64,000 bases of DNA from Muribaculaceae bacterium. GTDB taxonomy: Bacteria; Bacteroidota; Bacteroidia; Bacteroidales; Muribaculaceae. The stretch spans positions 1-64,000 of the forward strand of contig JAGATX010000002.1 of the NCBI GenBank assembly GCA_017621055.1, written 5' to 3'. This document shows positions 1 to 9,337 of this stretch, piece after piece (the first letter of the stretch is position 1; each line of letters opens with the position of its first letter). The notes under the pieces are model-generated. The model was given only the letters and a program-made list of their open reading frames with translations, did no database searches and had not been told where the DNA came from. A program made the translations under genes and the position numbers.

Positions 1-697
1 AGTCGATGATCACGTGGTCGAAGTCATCGCCGCCCAGATGGGTGTCGCCGTTGGTGCTCTTCACTTCGAAGACCCCGTCGCCAAGTTCGAGGATGGAGAT
101 ATCGAAAGTACCGCCGCCGAGGTCGAATACGGCGATCTTGCGGTCCTTGCTGTCTTTGTCGAGGCCGTAGGCCAGGGCGGCGGCAGTAGGCTCGTTGACG
201 ATACGGCGCACGTTGAGGCCTGCTATCTCGCCGGCTTCCTTGGTTGCCTGGCGCTGGGAGTCGTTGAAGTAAGCCGGCACGGTGATGACGGCGTCGGTAA
301 CGGAGGTGCCCAGATAGTCTTCGGCGGTCTGCTTCATTTTCTGAAGAATCATTGCGGAGATTTCCTGAGGGGTGTATTCGCGGCCGTCGATGTCTACGCG
401 CGGGGTGTTGTTTTCGCCGCGTACCACTTTATAAGGTACGCGCTCTATTTCGTTCTTGACCTGATCATAGGTTTCGCCCATGAAGCGCTTGATGGAGTAG
501 ATGGTGCGCTTGGGGTTTGTGATGGCCTGGCGTTTGGCGGGTTCACCGACTTTACGCTCGCCACCGTCGACGAAAGCCACTACCGAGGGGGTGGTGCGGG
601 AGCCTTCGGCGTTAGGTATTACCACAGGGCTGTTGCCCTCGAGAACTGCGACGCAGGAATTGGTTGTTCCAAGGTCGATACCGATAATTTTTCCCAT
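1..697 (-). CDS. dnaK: Chaperone DnaK (Hsp70), N-terminal part, cut by the window edge
   Basis: Cytosolic ATP-dependent Hsp70 chaperone that works with DnaJ and GrpE in protein folding. Read on the minus strand from the ATG at 697, the protein begins [20 protein letters not shown], the phosphate-1 loop of the actin-like ATPase fold, and continues through [14 protein letters not shown], a standard DnaK N-terminal segment. About 232 codons of the nucleotide-binding domain are present; the rest, including the peptide-binding domain, lies off the left edge. The gene is transcribed away from the HTH gene at 1037, with a 339-base intergenic stretch between them. Identification is very secure; the cut is an edge effect, not a truncation. 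Confidence 0.97.
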   Translation of the reverse strand, partial: MGKIIGIDLGTTNSCVAVLEGNSPVVIPNAEGSRTTPSVVAFVDGGERKVGEPAKRQAITNPKRTIYSIKRFMGETYDQVKNEIERVPYKVVRGENNTPRVDIDGREYTPQEISAMILQKMKQTAEDYLGTSVTDAVITVPAYFNDSQRQATKEAGEIAGLNVRRIVNEPTAAALAYGLDKDSKDRKIAVFDLGGGTFDISILELGDGVFEVKSTNGDTHLGGDDFDHVIID

Positions 698-777
698 AAT
701 AATTATGTGCTTTATTTTTTTATGTTGTTTTTTATATTCTTTAAAGGTGATGCCACGCGGTTTTCCTCGCGGTTCGA

Positions 778-785
778 CAATGTTA
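778..785 (-). promoter_or_regulatory. Weak candidate -7 element for dnaK
   Basis: On the minus strand this reads TAACATTG, one mismatch from the Bacteroidota TAnnTTTG -7 consensus. It would give dnaK a leader of about 75 bases. No convincing -33 element was found at the expected spacing, so this is tentative. Confidence 0.3.
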
Positions 786-933
786 AAACAAAACCCGTGC
801 CAAAAAAGTTTGAGGAAGGCAATGCTGACAGAATGGCAGACGTCCACGATGGCTTGCCGACTGTTTTTGACACTTTTTGTAGCCGATTTTTCATCAATCA
901 ATACTTTTGTTCGCGGAATTGGGGTCATTTTGC

Positions 934-941
934 TATATTTG
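934..941 (+). promoter_or_regulatory. Bacteroidota -7 promoter element upstream of the HTH gene
   Basis: The sequence TATATTTG matches the TAnnTTTG -7 consensus of the Bacteroidota primary sigma factor. It lies about 95 bases before the ATG at 1037. No clean TTG at -33 was seen at the usual spacing. Confidence 0.55.
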
Positions 942-1036
942 CAGTCCACTAACAATTCTTTTGAAAATTTCTGATATAAGAGCCTGCGGGAAGCAGACGG
1001 TGAGCCTGCCGCGCAGATGGAGAAGTTTCTCATTTT

Positions 1037-1324
1037 ATGGACAACACACAACCCCCCGGCACGACTGAGCCGGAAATACACATCGGCCGCGAAATCCGTA
1101 GTTTTATGGAGAGCCGCCACTACTCGGCAACATGGCTTGCCGAGCGTCTTTGCTGTGACCGTACCAATGTATATAAGATGTTCGCGCGCACGAGTCTCGA
1201 CAGCGACACTCTGCTGAAAATCTCGGTTTTTTTGCGCCATGATTTTTTCAAAATCTACAGCCGGGCCTACGAGCACTACCGCGGCAGCGACGTTCTGCCC
1301 GCGAGCTTCTGCAAGGAAAAATGA
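1037..1324 (+). CDS. Small helix-turn-helix (XRE-like) DNA-binding protein
   Basis: A 95-residue protein whose residues about 15-60 form a Cro/CI-type helix-turn-helix, with [20 protein letters not shown] (about residues 30-49) as the likely helix 2 to recognition helix. No effector or oligomerisation domain follows, so it is a minimal DNA-binding module. Proteins of this type are common as single genes in Bacteroidales; the regulon cannot be read from the sequence. It sits between divergent dnaK and the ROK kinase gene, which has its own promoter, so it is probably monocistronic. The ATG at 1037 begins a peptide with a short polar N-tail; a second frame beginning at 1017 lacks HTH features and is a shadow. 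Confidence 0.75.
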   Translation: MDNTQPPGTTEPEIHIGREIRSFMESRHYSATWLAERLCCDRTNVYKMFARTSLDSDTLLKISVFLRHDFFKIYSRAYEHYRGSDVLPASFCKEK

Positions 1325-1415
1325 CTCAAGTATTCCAGGTTGTATGAGCTTGGCAGTCTGAGTTAATTTATGTAAAAATTGCACGGCCGATATCCGCCGG
1401 CTACAAAAGTTTTTC

Positions 1416-1423
1416 TATCTTTG
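1416..1423 (+). promoter_or_regulatory. -7 promoter element for the ROK kinase gene
   Basis: TATCTTTG fits TAnnTTTG. Transcription from it would begin near 1430, which excludes an in-frame upstream ATG at 1379 as the start and supports the ATG at 1463. Confidence 0.65.
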
Positions 1424-1462
1424 CGTTATATAAATCTCAACAACAGAATAACGCAAAAAACC

Positions 1463-2458
1463 ATGAAACCCTACGTACTCGGTATTGACATCGGCGGTAC
1501 AAACACCGTTTTCGGTCTTGTAGACACACGCGGCAAAGTAATAGCCAGCTCCTCGATAAAAACAGCAAAACACGCGCGCTTCGCCGACTATCTCGACGAA
1601 CTTCACACCGAAGCTACTCGCCTGATAGAGAGCGTCGACGCTGTAGATAAAGTTCACGGCATAGGCATAGGCGCCCCCAACGCCAACTATTACACCGGCA
1701 CTATCGAAGACGGCGTGAACCTGCCGTGGCCCAGCCCGATACCCCTTGCGCAGGCCTTCGCCGAGAAGTTCGGCATTCCCACCGCCGTCACCAACGACGC
1801 CAACGCCGCCGCACTTGGTGAAATGACCTACGGCGCCGCCCGCGGCCTCAAGGACTTTATAATGATAACGTTAGGCACAGGCGTAGGGTCCGGAATAGTT
1901 ATAAACGGACAGGTAGTGTACGGCCACGACGGTTTTGCCGGCGAGCTCGGCCACGTCATCGTCAAGCGCAACAACGGGCGCCTCTGCGGCTGCGGCCGCA
2001 CCGGCTGCCTCGAGACCTATTGCTCGGCAACGGGTGTGGCGCGCACGGCACGCGAGTTTCTGGAAGCACGCACCGAGCCGTCGCTGCTGCGCAACCTGCC
2101 CATTGAGAGCATAACCTCCAAGGATGTCTACGATGCCGCCATGAACGGTGACCAGCTCGCCAAGGACATTTTCACCTATACCGGCACCATTCTTGGCGAA
2201 GCCATGGCCGATATGGTGGTGTTCTCGTCACCGGAGGCGTTCATACTCTTCGGCGGCCTGGCAAAGAGCGGCGACCTGCTGATGAAACCGCTGCGCGAAG
2301 CCCTCGAAAAGAACGTGATGAGCATCTTCAAGGGTAAGGCAAAGGTGATAATGAGCGAACTCAAGGAAGCCGACGCAGCCATCCTCGGCGCCAGCGCCCT
2401 GGGATGGGAGGCAAAACCCATGCCCGCACCTGCCGCTCTTGTTGCGACGGTGCTCTAA
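1463..2458 (+). CDS. ROK-family sugar kinase (probable glucokinase)
   Basis: A 331-residue ATP-dependent kinase of the ROK family, most likely phosphorylating glucose or a related hexose in the cytosol. The N-terminal ATP-binding motif LGIDIGGTN spans residues 6-14; the catalytic Asp is D112 in TNDANAAALGE; the zinc-binding ROK signature lies around H164 and in CGCGRTGC, residues 175-182. Length is normal for the family. The start at 1463 was chosen because the promoter at 1416 lies inside the longer frame. A strong terminator follows directly, so the gene is monocistronic. Glucokinase is more likely than an N-acetyl-sugar kinase or transcription factor, because there is no N-terminal HTH, but the substrate is not proven. 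Confidence 0.88.
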   Translation: MKPYVLGIDIGGTNTVFGLVDTRGKVIASSSIKTAKHARFADYLDELHTEATRLIESVDAVDKVHGIGIGAPNANYYTGTIEDGVNLPWPSPIPLAQAFAEKFGIPTAVTNDANAAALGEMTYGAARGLKDFIMITLGTGVGSGIVINGQVVYGHDGFAGELGHVIVKRNNGRLCGCGRTGCLETYCSATGVARTAREFLEARTEPSLLRNLPIESITSKDVYDAAMNGDQLAKDIFTYTGTILGEAMADMVVFSSPEAFILFGGLAKSGDLLMKPLREALEKNVMSIFKGKAKVIMSELKEADAAILGASALGWEAKPMPAPAALVATVL

Positions 2459-2494
2459 CAGCCTGAGGCCAACTCATATACAACGACATATGCT

Positions 2495-2526
2495 ACGGGT
2501 TCCGATAAGTCGGAACCCGTTTTTTT
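2495..2526 (+). terminator. Intrinsic terminator after the ROK kinase
   Basis: A perfect 10-bp stem (2495-2504 with 2511-2520), a 6-base loop and a run of seven T. Confidence 0.9.
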
Positions 2527-2555
2527 GCTAATTTGGCGGGGAATTGCTATTTTTG
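2525..2555 (+). promoter_or_regulatory. Promoter for the coiled-coil/MgtC/antiporter operon
   Basis: TTG at 2525-2527, a 20-base spacer and TATTTTTG at 2548-2555 match the Bacteroidota -33/-7 pattern. The -33 TTG falls in the T-run of the preceding terminator, so terminator and promoter overlap. Confidence 0.65.
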
Positions 2556-2597
2556 TGGCACAAAACAGAACAAAACACGTAAACACTCCCGTCTGAC

Positions 2598-3656
2598 ATG
2601 GCCAATACACAACCTTTCGACCATATACCACCCCGCAACACCCCCGGCGGCATCACACCCCAACCCCCTGAGCCTCCGCGGTCTCCATTAAGCGACGCCG
2701 CCGCCCCTTCAGCACCGCGACGTGCACCCGGGGCGCCACGCAAACCCGGCGGCAGCCGCAAAGTGCTCATCATCGTCGGTGCCGTAGCCGTTGCAGCCCT
2801 CGCTTTCTGGCTGGTGTTCAGCGCCATCAGCGCAAACCGCCGCGCCGATGCCGCCACCGCCCGCGAGGAACAGCTGCTCATAGACATGGCGCAGCGCGAC
2901 CTCGAGCGCGAGTACGGTGAGCTGAACGATGAATTCGCCAACTTCGAAAATCAGCGCCAGTACATCACCAACGACTCCATCCGCCGCTCCCTCAACGACA
3001 AATACGAGGCCGCGCGCGTGCAGATAGAGCGCCTGCAGCAGGAACTCGCCGACAATCAGCGGCGCAGCGCCGCCGAGATTTCGCGCCTGCGTTCCGAGAT
3101 AGAAACTCTCCGCAACCTGCTGCGCCACTATGTGGAGGAAATCGACCGCCTCAACCGCGAAAACGAGCAACTGCGGACAGAAAACGAACAGATACGCCGG
3201 CAGAACGAGCACCTCAGCACCAGAGTGAACGAAACCGAGCGCCAGAACGAGGTGCTCTCCGAGCGTATGACTCTGGCCGAACGCCTCAACGTCACCGGAC
3301 TGACCCTCACGCCTCTTAACAAGCGCGGACGCCGCGAGGGCAAGGTGCGCAAGGCCAAACAGCTCGAAGTGTCGTTCACAATACCGCAGAACAATTCCAC
3401 ACCCGTGGGCGAAAAGACCATCTACGCGCGTATCGTCACCCCCTCGGGCGAGGTCCTCGGCGACGGTCGTACATTCCCCTTCGAGGACGGCAGCGTCCAG
3501 TATACCGGCCAGATAGTGATTGAGTACGCGGGCGAGGAAATCGGCGGAATAAAGATATATTACGACGTAAATACCCCCCTGATAGCCGGCACATATACCG
3601 TAGAACTCTTCGCCGACAATTTCCGGCTGATATCGCGCAACTTCACTCTGGAATGA
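2598..3656 (+). CDS. Membrane-anchored coiled-coil protein of unknown function
   Basis: A 352-residue protein I can only describe structurally. It has a Pro/Ala-rich, basic N-terminal tail (residues 1-53), one transmembrane helix (about 56-76), a long continuous coiled coil rich in Glu, Arg and Gln (about 85-235), and a C-terminal region (about 240-352) with alternating hydrophobic residues suggesting a beta-sandwich. The topology is probably cytoplasmic tail and periplasmic coiled coil. It is the first gene of a run with MgtC (10 bases on) and the antiporter, and has its own promoter. A role in envelope organisation is possible but not shown. Coiled-coil regions make similarity searches misleading, so the globular C-terminal part is the best handle. 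Confidence 0.7.
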   Translation: MANTQPFDHIPPRNTPGGITPQPPEPPRSPLSDAAAPSAPRRAPGAPRKPGGSRKVLIIVGAVAVAALAFWLVFSAISANRRADAATAREEQLLIDMAQRDLEREYGELNDEFANFENQRQYITNDSIRRSLNDKYEAARVQIERLQQELADNQRRSAAEISRLRSEIETLRNLLRHYVEEIDRLNRENEQLRTENEQIRRQNEHLSTRVNETERQNEVLSERMTLAERLNVTGLTLTPLNKRGRREGKVRKAKQLEVSFTIPQNNSTPVGEKTIYARIVTPSGEVLGDGRTFPFEDGSVQYTGQIVIEYAGEEIGGIKIYYDVNTPLIAGTYTVELFADNFRLISRNFTLE

Positions 3657-3665
3657 CCCTCTGAC

Positions 3666-4391
3666 GTGAACGATTTCTTACAAAACATCTACGACAGCAT
3701 CAATTCGGTGGAAATCAACACCGTTGGCGCTGTCTACCGTCTGGTGCTCAGCCTCTGCCTCGGAGCATTGGTAGGCTACGAGCGTAAGCGAAAAGGCCAG
3801 ACGGCCGGCGTGCGCACCTTCTCGCTCATATGCATGGGCGCCACTCTGGCGATGATACTGTCCATCTATGTTCCGCAGGTATATCTGGGCCTTAAGAACG
3901 GTGATCCCGGCCGCATTGCCGCCCAGGTGATATCGGGTGTGGGTTTCCTCGGCGCCGGCGCCATCATACAGATGAAAGGTTCCATCCGCGGCCTCACTAC
4001 CGCCGCCGGCATATGGATGGTGGCAATCATCGGCATGTCAGTGGGCCTGGGCATGTACTGGCTGTCGGTGATAGCGTGCGCCCTCATCCTTTTCATTCTC
4101 GTGCAGCTCGAGCGGTTCGAGCACATGGTGTCGCGCGGCTCCGAAAGCCGCATCATCAGGGTTCGCACGGCTGTGGTGCTCAAGGATATCAGCGATTACC
4201 GCAAGGTGCTGGGCCGACACCGCATAGCTCTCAACAGTTTTTTTGTGGAGTACGACTACGATGCGTCCGAAACACGGCTCAACCTCGTTGTTCTTGTGCG
4301 CGACAACACCGATTTCATCAAACTCTTCGACGAATTCGAGCAACTGCATCCCACCAAATCCATCACCCTTGCCAACCAGTTGAGTATCTGA
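3666..4391 (+). CDS. MgtC/SapB-family inner-membrane protein
   Basis: A 241-residue member of the MgtC/SapB family. The N-terminal 150 residues hold four or five membrane helices with the family motifs LGALVGYERKRKGQTAGVRT and GVGFLGAGAII, and the C-terminal cytosolic part (about 155-241) resembles an ACT-like regulatory fold. Family members modulate Mg2+-related physiology and membrane ATPases rather than transporting Mg2+ themselves. It starts with GTG at 3666, 10 bases after the coiled-coil gene, and ends 4 bases before the antiporter start, so the three are almost certainly one transcription unit linked to ion homeostasis. Confidence 0.88.
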   Translation: MNDFLQNIYDSINSVEINTVGAVYRLVLSLCLGALVGYERKRKGQTAGVRTFSLICMGATLAMILSIYVPQVYLGLKNGDPGRIAAQVISGVGFLGAGAIIQMKGSIRGLTTAAGIWMVAIIGMSVGLGMYWLSVIACALILFILVQLERFEHMVSRGSESRIIRVRTAVVLKDISDYRKVLGRHRIALNSFFVEYDYDASETRLNLVVLVRDNTDFIKLFDEFEQLHPTKSITLANQLSI

Positions 4392-4395
4392 GCCT

Positions 4396-6597
4396 ATGAA
4401 TACCGACGGACTTATAACCGACCTTGCGTTCATCCTTTTGCTGGGAGCGGTTGTCACCGTTCTTTTCAAGGCCATCCGTCAGCCCGTTGTGCTGGGCTAT
4501 ATCGTCGCCGGTTTTCTGGCAAGTCCACATTTCGAGTATCTGCCGAGCGTCACCACCGAGGCCAACATCGATTTCTGGGCGCAGATAGGTATTGTTGTGC
4601 TCCTTTTCTCGCTGGGCCTCGAGTTCAGTTTCCGCAAACTCATGCGCTCGGGCGGATCGGCGGCTGTTACCGCCGGCATCATAGTTGCGGGAATGATGGT
4701 CGCGGGCTTCGCCGTGGGGCATATGCTTCATTTCGACCGCATCAACTGTCTGTTTCTGGGCGGTATGCTGTCAATGTCCAGTACCACCATAATAATCAAG
4801 GCATTCACCGACATGGGCATGAGGCAGAAGAAGTTCGCCTCGCTGGTGCTCGCCGTTCTTATCGTCGAGGATCTTTTTGCGGTGTTGATGATGGTGGTCC
4901 TCTCGTCGATAGCCATAAACAACAGCGTCGAAGGCTCGCAGCTCTTTTTCAGCGTCGGCAAGCTCGTGTTTTTCCTTGTCATATGGTTTCTCGTGGGCGT
5001 GTATGTGCTTCCGTCGCTGTTGGGGCGCATGCGCGCATATCTCAATGGCGAGACCCTTCTTGTTGTCTCCATGGGTCTGTGTCTGGGCATGGCCGTTTTT
5101 TCGGTATACTGCGGTTTCTCGCTGGCTCTCGGCGCCTTTGTCATGGGGTCCATTCTTGCAGGAACGAGTTATGCCGAACGGATAGAAAATGTAGTCACGC
5201 CCGTCAAGGACCTCTTCGGTTCGGTGTTCTTCATCTCTGTGGGCATGATGGTCCAGCCCCAGGTTATCGTGCAGTACTGGGCGCCCATTCTGCTGCTGTC
5301 GGCGGTGGTGGTAGTCGGCATGATAGTGTTCGGCACATTCGGCATGCTTGTCACCGGCCAGACACTCAAGGTGGCCATACAGAGCGGCTTCTCGCTGACG
5401 CAGATAGGCGAATTTGCCTTTATCATCGCCACCCTGGGCATGAGTATCGGCGTGCTTGATACATCGCTGTACCCTATCGTGGTGGCTGTGTCGGTGATCA
5501 CAACCTTCACCACGCCATATTTCATACGCATGTCGCTGCCGGCATACAATCTCATAGAACGGCATCTGCCCCGGCGTCTGCATTTCCTGATCGACCGCTA
5601 CCAGAAGGGCGTGGATAAGGACAACGCCGCCGGACGCCCCTGGAGCCGCATTATCAAGCGCTATCTTGGGCGCACATTGCTGTACTCCATCATCCTGCTG
5701 GCAATCAGCATACTGTCCGGACGCTATCTGATCCCCTATCTCGAGCATGTGGCCGGCGAGTGGGCCGGATTGCTTGGCGTTATTGCCACGCTGGCGGCCA
5801 TGGCGCCGTTCCTTGTGGCGCTGATATTGCCGCTGAATGTCAGGCGCGACGATGATGCCTCGCTTGTACGGGCATCTACGGTGCCGCGCGTGGTGCTCAC
5901 GCTGGTGCGCATGCTCATAGCCCTGGCGTTCATTGTCTATGTCATCCACTCGGTCTATTCGGCCACGGTGACAGTATGCGTGGTCGCCGTAGTGCTGTTG
6001 CTTACCCTGCTGTGGTTTTCGGGCAGCCTGCGCAGGAGCATGATGAAGATGGAGGCCAAATTCATGGATAACCTCAACGAGCGCGAGCTGCGCCGCAGCG
6101 GCAAGAAGAATGCCGTGGTCAATGACCTGCATCAGGCATACATCACAATAGGCAGCGGCTGTCGTTTTGCCGGCGAGCGGCTGATGGATAGTGATTTACG
6201 CCGCGCCTACGGCGTGAACGTCGTAGGCATCCAGCGTTCCAGCACCTTTATCCCCATCCCCAACGGGCGCACGAGGATATATCCTGGCGACACCATCAGC
6301 GTGATTGGTACCGACGAGCAGATAGAACGCCTTCTGCCCGACGCCGAGGCCGAACTGCCGGCCGGCGGCAATGCCACGCCCGCCGATGTGCGCCTCACAT
6401 CCATACTTCTCACCGACGCCAGCCCCCTGATCGACAAGACGCCGCGGAGCAGTTCGCTGCGCGACAGCTACAACGCCCTTGTCGTAGCCGTGGACCGCGG
6501 CGACGAACACATCGACTCGCGGCCCGACCTGATTTTCCGTGCCGGCGACATTGTGTGGATGGTGGGCGACCCTCACGAAATTGCCAAACTCAAATAG
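4396..6597 (+). CDS. KefB-like monovalent cation:proton antiporter (CPA2) with two TrkA-C domains
   Basis: A 733-residue inner-membrane antiporter. Residues about 1-395 form the Na+/H+ exchanger domain of the CPA2 family, with the conserved segments LLFSLGLEFSFRKL and ALGAFVMGSILAGT. A second hydrophobic block (about 430-550) has further helices. The C-terminus carries two RCK_C (TrkA-C) ligand-binding modules, about 580-655 and 665-733. The NAD-binding RCK_N domain usual in KefB/KefC is absent, so regulation is probably by another ligand. It lies 4 bases after the MgtC gene and 11 bases before purM. The transported cation (K+ or Na+) cannot be decided from sequence alone. Confidence 0.85.
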   Translation: MNTDGLITDLAFILLLGAVVTVLFKAIRQPVVLGYIVAGFLASPHFEYLPSVTTEANIDFWAQIGIVVLLFSLGLEFSFRKLMRSGGSAAVTAGIIVAGMMVAGFAVGHMLHFDRINCLFLGGMLSMSSTTIIIKAFTDMGMRQKKFASLVLAVLIVEDLFAVLMMVVLSSIAINNSVEGSQLFFSVGKLVFFLVIWFLVGVYVLPSLLGRMRAYLNGETLLVVSMGLCLGMAVFSVYCGFSLALGAFVMGSILAGTSYAERIENVVTPVKDLFGSVFFISVGMMVQPQVIVQYWAPILLLSAVVVVGMIVFGTFGMLVTGQTLKVAIQSGFSLTQIGEFAFIIATLGMSIGVLDTSLYPIVVAVSVITTFTTPYFIRMSLPAYNLIERHLPRRLHFLIDRYQKGVDKDNAAGRPWSRIIKRYLGRTLLYSIILLAISILSGRYLIPYLEHVAGEWAGLLGVIATLAAMAPFLVALILPLNVRRDDDASLVRASTVPRVVLTLVRMLIALAFIVYVIHSVYSATVTVCVVAVVLLLTLLWFSGSLRRSMMKMEAKFMDNLNERELRRSGKKNAVVNDLHQAYITIGSGCRFAGERLMDSDLRRAYGVNVVGIQRSSTFIPIPNGRTRIYPGDTISVIGTDEQIERLLPDAEAELPAGGNATPADVRLTSILLTDASPLIDKTPRSSSLRDSYNALVVAVDRGDEHIDSRPDLIFRAGDIVWMVGDPHEIAKLK

Positions 6598-6608
6598 CAT
6601 CGTAAAAT

Positions 6609-7772
6609 ATGTCACGCTACAACGAACGCGGCGTTTCGGCCGCCAAGGAAGACGTTCACCGCGCAATAAGCAACATCGACAAGGGCATTTTCCCGACGGC
6701 ATTCTGCAAGATAGTGCCCGACGTGCTCGGGGGCGACCCCGGATGGTGCAACATCATGCACGCCGACGGCGCCGGCACCAAGAGCGCCCTGGCCTATGCC
6801 TACTGGCGCGAGACCGGAGATCTCGGCGTGTGGCGCGGTATCGCCCAGGATGCCCTGATAATGAATATCGACGACCTGCTGTGCGTCGGCGCCACCGGCC
6901 GCATTCTTCTTTCGTCGACGATAGGACGCAACAAGCGGCTGGTGCCCGGCGAGGTGATAAAGGCCATAATAGAAGGTACAGAGGAGATTGTGGCCTCTCT
7001 GCGCGACAGCGGCGTGGACATATGGCCTACCGGCGGCGAGACTGCCGACGTGGGCGACCTTGTGCGCACAATCATTGTGGACAGCACGGTGACGGCACGC
7101 ATGCGCCGCGACGACGTTGTGGACAACGGCCGCATTCATGCCGGCGACGTTATAGTGGGTCTTGCAAGCTACGGGCAGGCAGCTTATGAAACGGAATACA
7201 ACGGCGGCATGGGGAGCAACGGACTGACATCGGCGCGCCACGACATGTTCGGCGGCGACATGGCGGAGAAATACCCCGAGACCTACGACAACGGTTTGCC
7301 GCGCGAGCTGGTGTACTGCGGCAGTTTCGGACTGACGGATGCTGTGGAGGGTGTGCCCGTCGATGCAGGGCGCCTGGTGCTCTCGCCCACACGCACTTAT
7401 GCCCCGGTCATCAAGGCCTTGCTCGCCGAAGTGGGTCCGAGAGCCATCGACGGCATGGTGCACTGCACGGGTGGCGCCCAGACTAAGGTGCTGAACTTTG
7501 TCGGTGACCTCCACGTTATTAAAGATGACCTCTTCGAGGTGCCCCCGCTCTTTGAGTGCATACGCCGCAATTCGGGCGCCGACCCTGCCGAGATGTACCG
7601 CGTGTTCAACATGGGTCATCGTTTCGAGATATACTGCAGCGCGGCCACAGCACAAACGGCCATCGGCATAGCCCGCAGTTTCAATATCGACGCCAAAGTG
7701 ATAGGCCGCGTGGAAGCCGCAGACAGCAAGGCGCTCACACTGGTAACACCTTACGGCACATTGCACTACTGA
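6609..7772 (+). CDS. purM: Phosphoribosylformylglycinamidine cyclo-ligase (AIR synthetase)
   Basis: A 387-residue PurM-fold enzyme that converts FGAM and ATP to 5-aminoimidazole ribotide in purine synthesis. The protein opens with MSRYNERGVSAAKEDVHRAI and carries the PurM nucleotide-binding segment MHADGAGTKSALAYAYW (residues about 50-66), the acidic metal-binding segment QDALIMNIDDLLCVGA, and the C-terminal domain motif GMVHCTGGAQTKVLNF. It is about 40 residues longer than the E. coli enzyme, the length usual in Bacteroidales. It starts 11 bases after the antiporter and may be co-transcribed with it, although there is no functional link. Confidence 0.88.
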   Translation: MSRYNERGVSAAKEDVHRAISNIDKGIFPTAFCKIVPDVLGGDPGWCNIMHADGAGTKSALAYAYWRETGDLGVWRGIAQDALIMNIDDLLCVGATGRILLSSTIGRNKRLVPGEVIKAIIEGTEEIVASLRDSGVDIWPTGGETADVGDLVRTIIVDSTVTARMRRDDVVDNGRIHAGDVIVGLASYGQAAYETEYNGGMGSNGLTSARHDMFGGDMAEKYPETYDNGLPRELVYCGSFGLTDAVEGVPVDAGRLVLSPTRTYAPVIKALLAEVGPRAIDGMVHCTGGAQTKVLNFVGDLHVIKDDLFEVPPLFECIRRNSGADPAEMYRVFNMGHRFEIYCSAATAQTAIGIARSFNIDAKVIGRVEAADSKALTLVTPYGTLHY

Positions 7773-7831
7773 ACGGAAATCCTGACATCGGCGGAGAGTG
7801 TCGCGCTTTTTGACAAATCTCTCTCCCGCCT

Positions 7832-9232
7832 ATGCGCACAATCCGTCTACTCTTCATGGCAACGATAGCCGCTGCAGCCCTGACAGCCTGCAGCGGCAAC
7901 AGAGGCGACAGCGTCGGCACCACACGCGCCGACAGCACCCTTGCCGACAGTTATGTCTTTCCCGATACCCTTCGGGCTGTGACCCTCTTCGGGCCGTCGT
8001 CCTATTTCATCTATCGCGGCGAGCCGATGGGATATGACTACACTCTGCTCGACAGCCTTGCCCGCGAAAAAGGCTGCGTGCTCGACCTCAAGGTTGCCCG
8101 CACGATGTCGGCCGCCGTGGCAATGCTTGACTCCGGCAAAGTCGACCTTATCGCCGCCGAGGTGCCCATCACCCGCCATTATCAGCAATATGTGCTTCCG
8201 TGCGGTCCCGAGAACTACACCACGCAGGTGCTCGTCCAGCCCAAGGTCCACGGGAGGCCTCCCATCACCGAGGTAACGGACCTTGTGGGTCAGGAAGTGT
8301 ATGTCGAGAAGGACAGCAAATACCTCCGGCGCCTGCAGAACCTCAACGAAGAAGTTGGCGGAGGCATAATCATCCACGAAGTCGACGGCGACACTCTCAT
8401 AACCGAGGACCTCATAAATATGGTTTCCGACGGCAAGATACCTCTCACCATCGTAGATTCCGACATAGCGCGACTCAACGCCACATACTATCCCGATCTG
8501 GACGTGGGCATGGCAGTATCATTCCCTCAGCGTGCGTCGTGGGCCGTGGCGCCCGATGAAGAAGGTCTGGCCGCTGCCATCGACCGCTGGTTCGGCAGCG
8601 AGCGGGCTTCGGCTATCAATCTGGCGCTCATGAAGCAATACTTCGAGAAGACAAAATTCTCGCCGACAGTGCGGTTCGACTTCTCCAAGGGTTATATTTC
8701 CCGCTATGACCACCTCTTCAAGAAATATGCGCCCAATGTGGGCTGGGACTGGAGGCTCATGGCCGCCCAGGCCTTTGTGGAGAGCAAGTTCAAGCCCAAC
8801 GCGCGCTCGTGGGTAGGCGCCCGCGGACTGATGCAGATCATGCCGAGCACCGCCCGCGGATACCGCACGCCGGTAAACCGGCTCAACAACCCCGAAACGT
8901 CCATACAGGTTGCAACGCGCCTTATAAACGATCTCGACGGCTACCTCCGCGCTTATGTTCCCTCCGATAAGGAACGACTCAAATTCGTCATCGCCGCATA
9001 CAACGTCGGCATAGCCCACGTATACGATGCCATCCGCCTTGCCCAAAAATACGGCTACGACCCGCAGGTATGGGATGACAATGTCAGCAAAGCCCTGATG
9101 ATGAAGATGAACCCCAAGTACTACAACGATCCGGTTGTGCGCTACGGCTACTGCCGTGCTACCGAGACAGTGGCATATGTGGACCGCATCACCGACTTCT
9201 ACGAGCAGGCACGCCGCGAAATCCATGCCTGA
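7832..9232 (+). CDS. mltF: MltF-like membrane-bound lytic transglycosylase (lipoprotein)
   Basis: A 466-residue lipoprotein that cleaves peptidoglycan glycan strands to 1,6-anhydro products. A signal peptide ends in the lipobox LTAC with Cys20. Residues about 48-270 form a periplasmic solute-binding (SBP_bac_3) module, which in MltF regulates activity. Residues about 290-420 are a family-1 SLT domain, with catalytic Glu317 in AAQAFVESKF followed by ARGLMQIMPSTARG and a later IAAYNVG motif. Domain order and length match MltF. It follows purM by 59 bases with no visible promoter. The symbol is by domain architecture. Confidence 0.87.
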   Translation: MRTIRLLFMATIAAAALTACSGNRGDSVGTTRADSTLADSYVFPDTLRAVTLFGPSSYFIYRGEPMGYDYTLLDSLAREKGCVLDLKVARTMSAAVAMLDSGKVDLIAAEVPITRHYQQYVLPCGPENYTTQVLVQPKVHGRPPITEVTDLVGQEVYVEKDSKYLRRLQNLNEEVGGGIIIHEVDGDTLITEDLINMVSDGKIPLTIVDSDIARLNATYYPDLDVGMAVSFPQRASWAVAPDEEGLAAAIDRWFGSERASAINLALMKQYFEKTKFSPTVRFDFSKGYISRYDHLFKKYAPNVGWDWRLMAAQAFVESKFKPNARSWVGARGLMQIMPSTARGYRTPVNRLNNPETSIQVATRLINDLDGYLRAYVPSDKERLKFVIAAYNVGIAHVYDAIRLAQKYGYDPQVWDDNVSKALMMKMNPKYYNDPVVRYGYCRATETVAYVDRITDFYEQARREIHA

Positions 9233-9272
9233 CAGATAAAATCAGCAAAATTGAAGTAAATCCCGCGATTAT

Positions 9273-9303
9273 TTGGTTGATTTGATATTTATTCCTAACT
9301 TTG
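9273..9303 (+). promoter_or_regulatory. Promoter for the DUF3332 gene
   Basis: TTG at 9273-9275, a 20-base spacer and TAACTTTG at 9296-9303 fit the Bacteroidota consensus. The leader to the ATG at 9338 would be about 28 bases. Confidence 0.75.
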
Positions 9304-9337
9304 GCATAAAATCATCAACATTTCAACCCGATAATCT

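Larger units (their letters stand above)
698..1036. other. Divergent intergenic region between dnaK and the HTH gene
   Basis: This stretch has no convincing gene. It holds an AT-rich 5' leader for dnaK on the minus strand, a weak minus-strand -7-like element at 778-785, and on the plus strand a good -7 element at 934-941 that would give the HTH gene a leader of about 90 bases. Short open frames here have no recognisable protein features. Confidence 0.6.

Noticed and set aside
712-897. A short minus-strand frame in the dnaK upstream region
   Set aside because: It overlaps the dnaK leader and shows no recognisable protein features; it lies in non-coding DNA.
4771-6132. A 453-residue minus-strand frame across the antiporter
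   Set aside because: It is the antisense of the antiporter gene, His/Gln-rich, with no family motif.
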